Of a stretch of DNA of 6,542 nucleotides, positions 6,156-6,542 are shown one piece after another. Numbering within the stretch: position 1 is the stretch's first letter; the number at the start of each line of letters is the position of its first letter. A model generated the notes under the pieces. The model was not told the origin of the DNA and did not search any database. It saw nothing but the letters and a program-made list of their open reading frames with translations. The stretch spans positions 1-6,542 of the forward strand of contig USDC01000041.1 in assembly GCA_900553435.1 (NCBI GenBank), given 5' to 3'. The position numbers were made by a program, and so were the translations under genes. Origin of the DNA: an uncultured Mycoplasmatota bacterium (GTDB lineage Bacteria; Bacillota_I; Bacilli_A; RF39; UBA660).

Positions 6156-6542
6156 TCATTTTTGTATTTTTTATCAAGAAAGTTCTGCAGTGTTGTATTT
6201 AGCATTTTTCCATAGAAAAAGAACTATTTCTAGTTCTTTTATTCCATTCGTGTTTTCTTGATGTAATCTATCAGTAGTTTCATTGGTTTGTTCAGTATTT
6301 TGAAAATCAATCTCTTTAGATATTTCATTAGATTTTCCTCCAAATATATTATATAGCTGTTCTGTAATTTTTTCAGCAGCATTTCGTTTATGGTTTAATA
6401 TTACATCCCTATTAGGGTGAATTGGATTTTTTTAAAACTTTTAGGAAATATTAATTTTTTTCGTCCTTTGTTTTGATGTGCTTTAAATTTTTTCGTCTAT
6501 TATCAATGGGTCTTTCATCGGTCCCCGAGTGTTTATTATCAT
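6147..6542 (-). pseudogene. LPD-type metallopeptidase-like module, copy A, C-terminal part, several frameshifts; enters from window edge
   Basis: No single frame is open. Joined across one-base slips it reads IDNRRKNL, KAHQNKGRKKLIFPKSFKK, NPIHPNRDVILNHKRNAAEK, ITEQLYNIFGGKSNEIS, IKELE, NSSFSMEK and MLNTTLQNFLDKKYKNEVIK. This parallels copy C residues 174-263 (KNRKNL, SSKKNPIHPNKEAILKHKRNFVEK, IYNKFGDNSNE, ELENSSF) and the copy B tail. The catalytic part would lie outside the window. The slips fall at T-runs 6482-6484, 6427-6433, 6227-6229, 6205-6209 and 6146-6149 (plus-strand coordinates), each one base short of an open frame. It is the upstream part of the same broken polyvalent gene. Confidence 0.6.
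6167..6237. repeat. Linker repeat, copy in module A
   Basis: Matches 4366-4437. It is one T shorter at 6205-6209 and one T shorter at 6227-6229, which shifts the frame twice relative to the module B copy. Confidence 0.8.

Noticed and set aside
3160..6542. CRISPR array or insertion sequence
   Set aside because: The repeats are two-copy coding duplications more than 1 kb apart, with no spacer periodicity, no terminal inverted repeats and no transposase.
6147..6542. Alternative genetic code as explanation of the broken frames
   Set aside because: Breaks are mostly frame slips, and TAA as well as TGA interrupts them; tkt uses TGG for Trp and ends normally with TAA.

Overview
The window looks like chromosome of a low-GC, Bacillota-type bacterium, possibly a gut Bacilli or Clostridia lineage. 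The grounds are very high A+T, Shine-Dalgarno sites of the GGAGG/GGTGAT type, sigma-A-like promoters, intrinsic terminators, a lipobox lipoprotein and TGG tryptophan codons with no sign of TGA recoding. All recognisable genes lie on the minus strand, so they read from high to low coordinates.

Housekeeping part (1-2765). A tRNA-Leu(UAA) with encoded CCA (26-114) has its own promoter. Next is tkt, a full-length transketolase (203-2155) with GTG start, GGTGAT ribosome site, extended -10 promoter and downstream hairpin terminator. After it comes a small secreted lipoprotein gene (2296-2676) with its own TTGACA promoter and terminator, preceded by a possible 13-codon leader ORF. These are separate transcription units.

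Gene-free part (about 2766-3219). It holds two strong-looking promoters that face each other. Each is followed within a few bases by a large imperfect hairpin and a T-rich tract: plus strand at 2852-2952, minus strand at 3031-3114. No protein is credible here. The arrangement suggests one or two small RNAs that I cannot match to a family, and it is the best candidate for something undescribed.

Decayed toxin part (3160-6542). Read on the minus strand, this is a broken polymorphic-toxin or 'large polyvalent protein' locus of the kind carried by phages and integrative elements. The order is: tail of a metallopeptidase-like module (copy A), a MuF-C/PBECR-like nuclease-fold segment, a truncated ART-PolyVal ADP-ribosyltransferase-like segment, a second metallopeptidase-like module (copy B, HELQH intact, nonsense codon upstream), and a third one (copy C, longest open frame, HEIQY in place of HExxH). 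An 81-bp near-identical direct repeat follows the ends of B and C, and a second repeat encodes the shared ELENSSF linker. Frame breaks, several of them one base missing from an A/T homopolymer, divide A through B. The locus is therefore either a decaying relic or an under-polished assembly of one long gene. No cas genes, transposase, integrase or immunity gene is visible.
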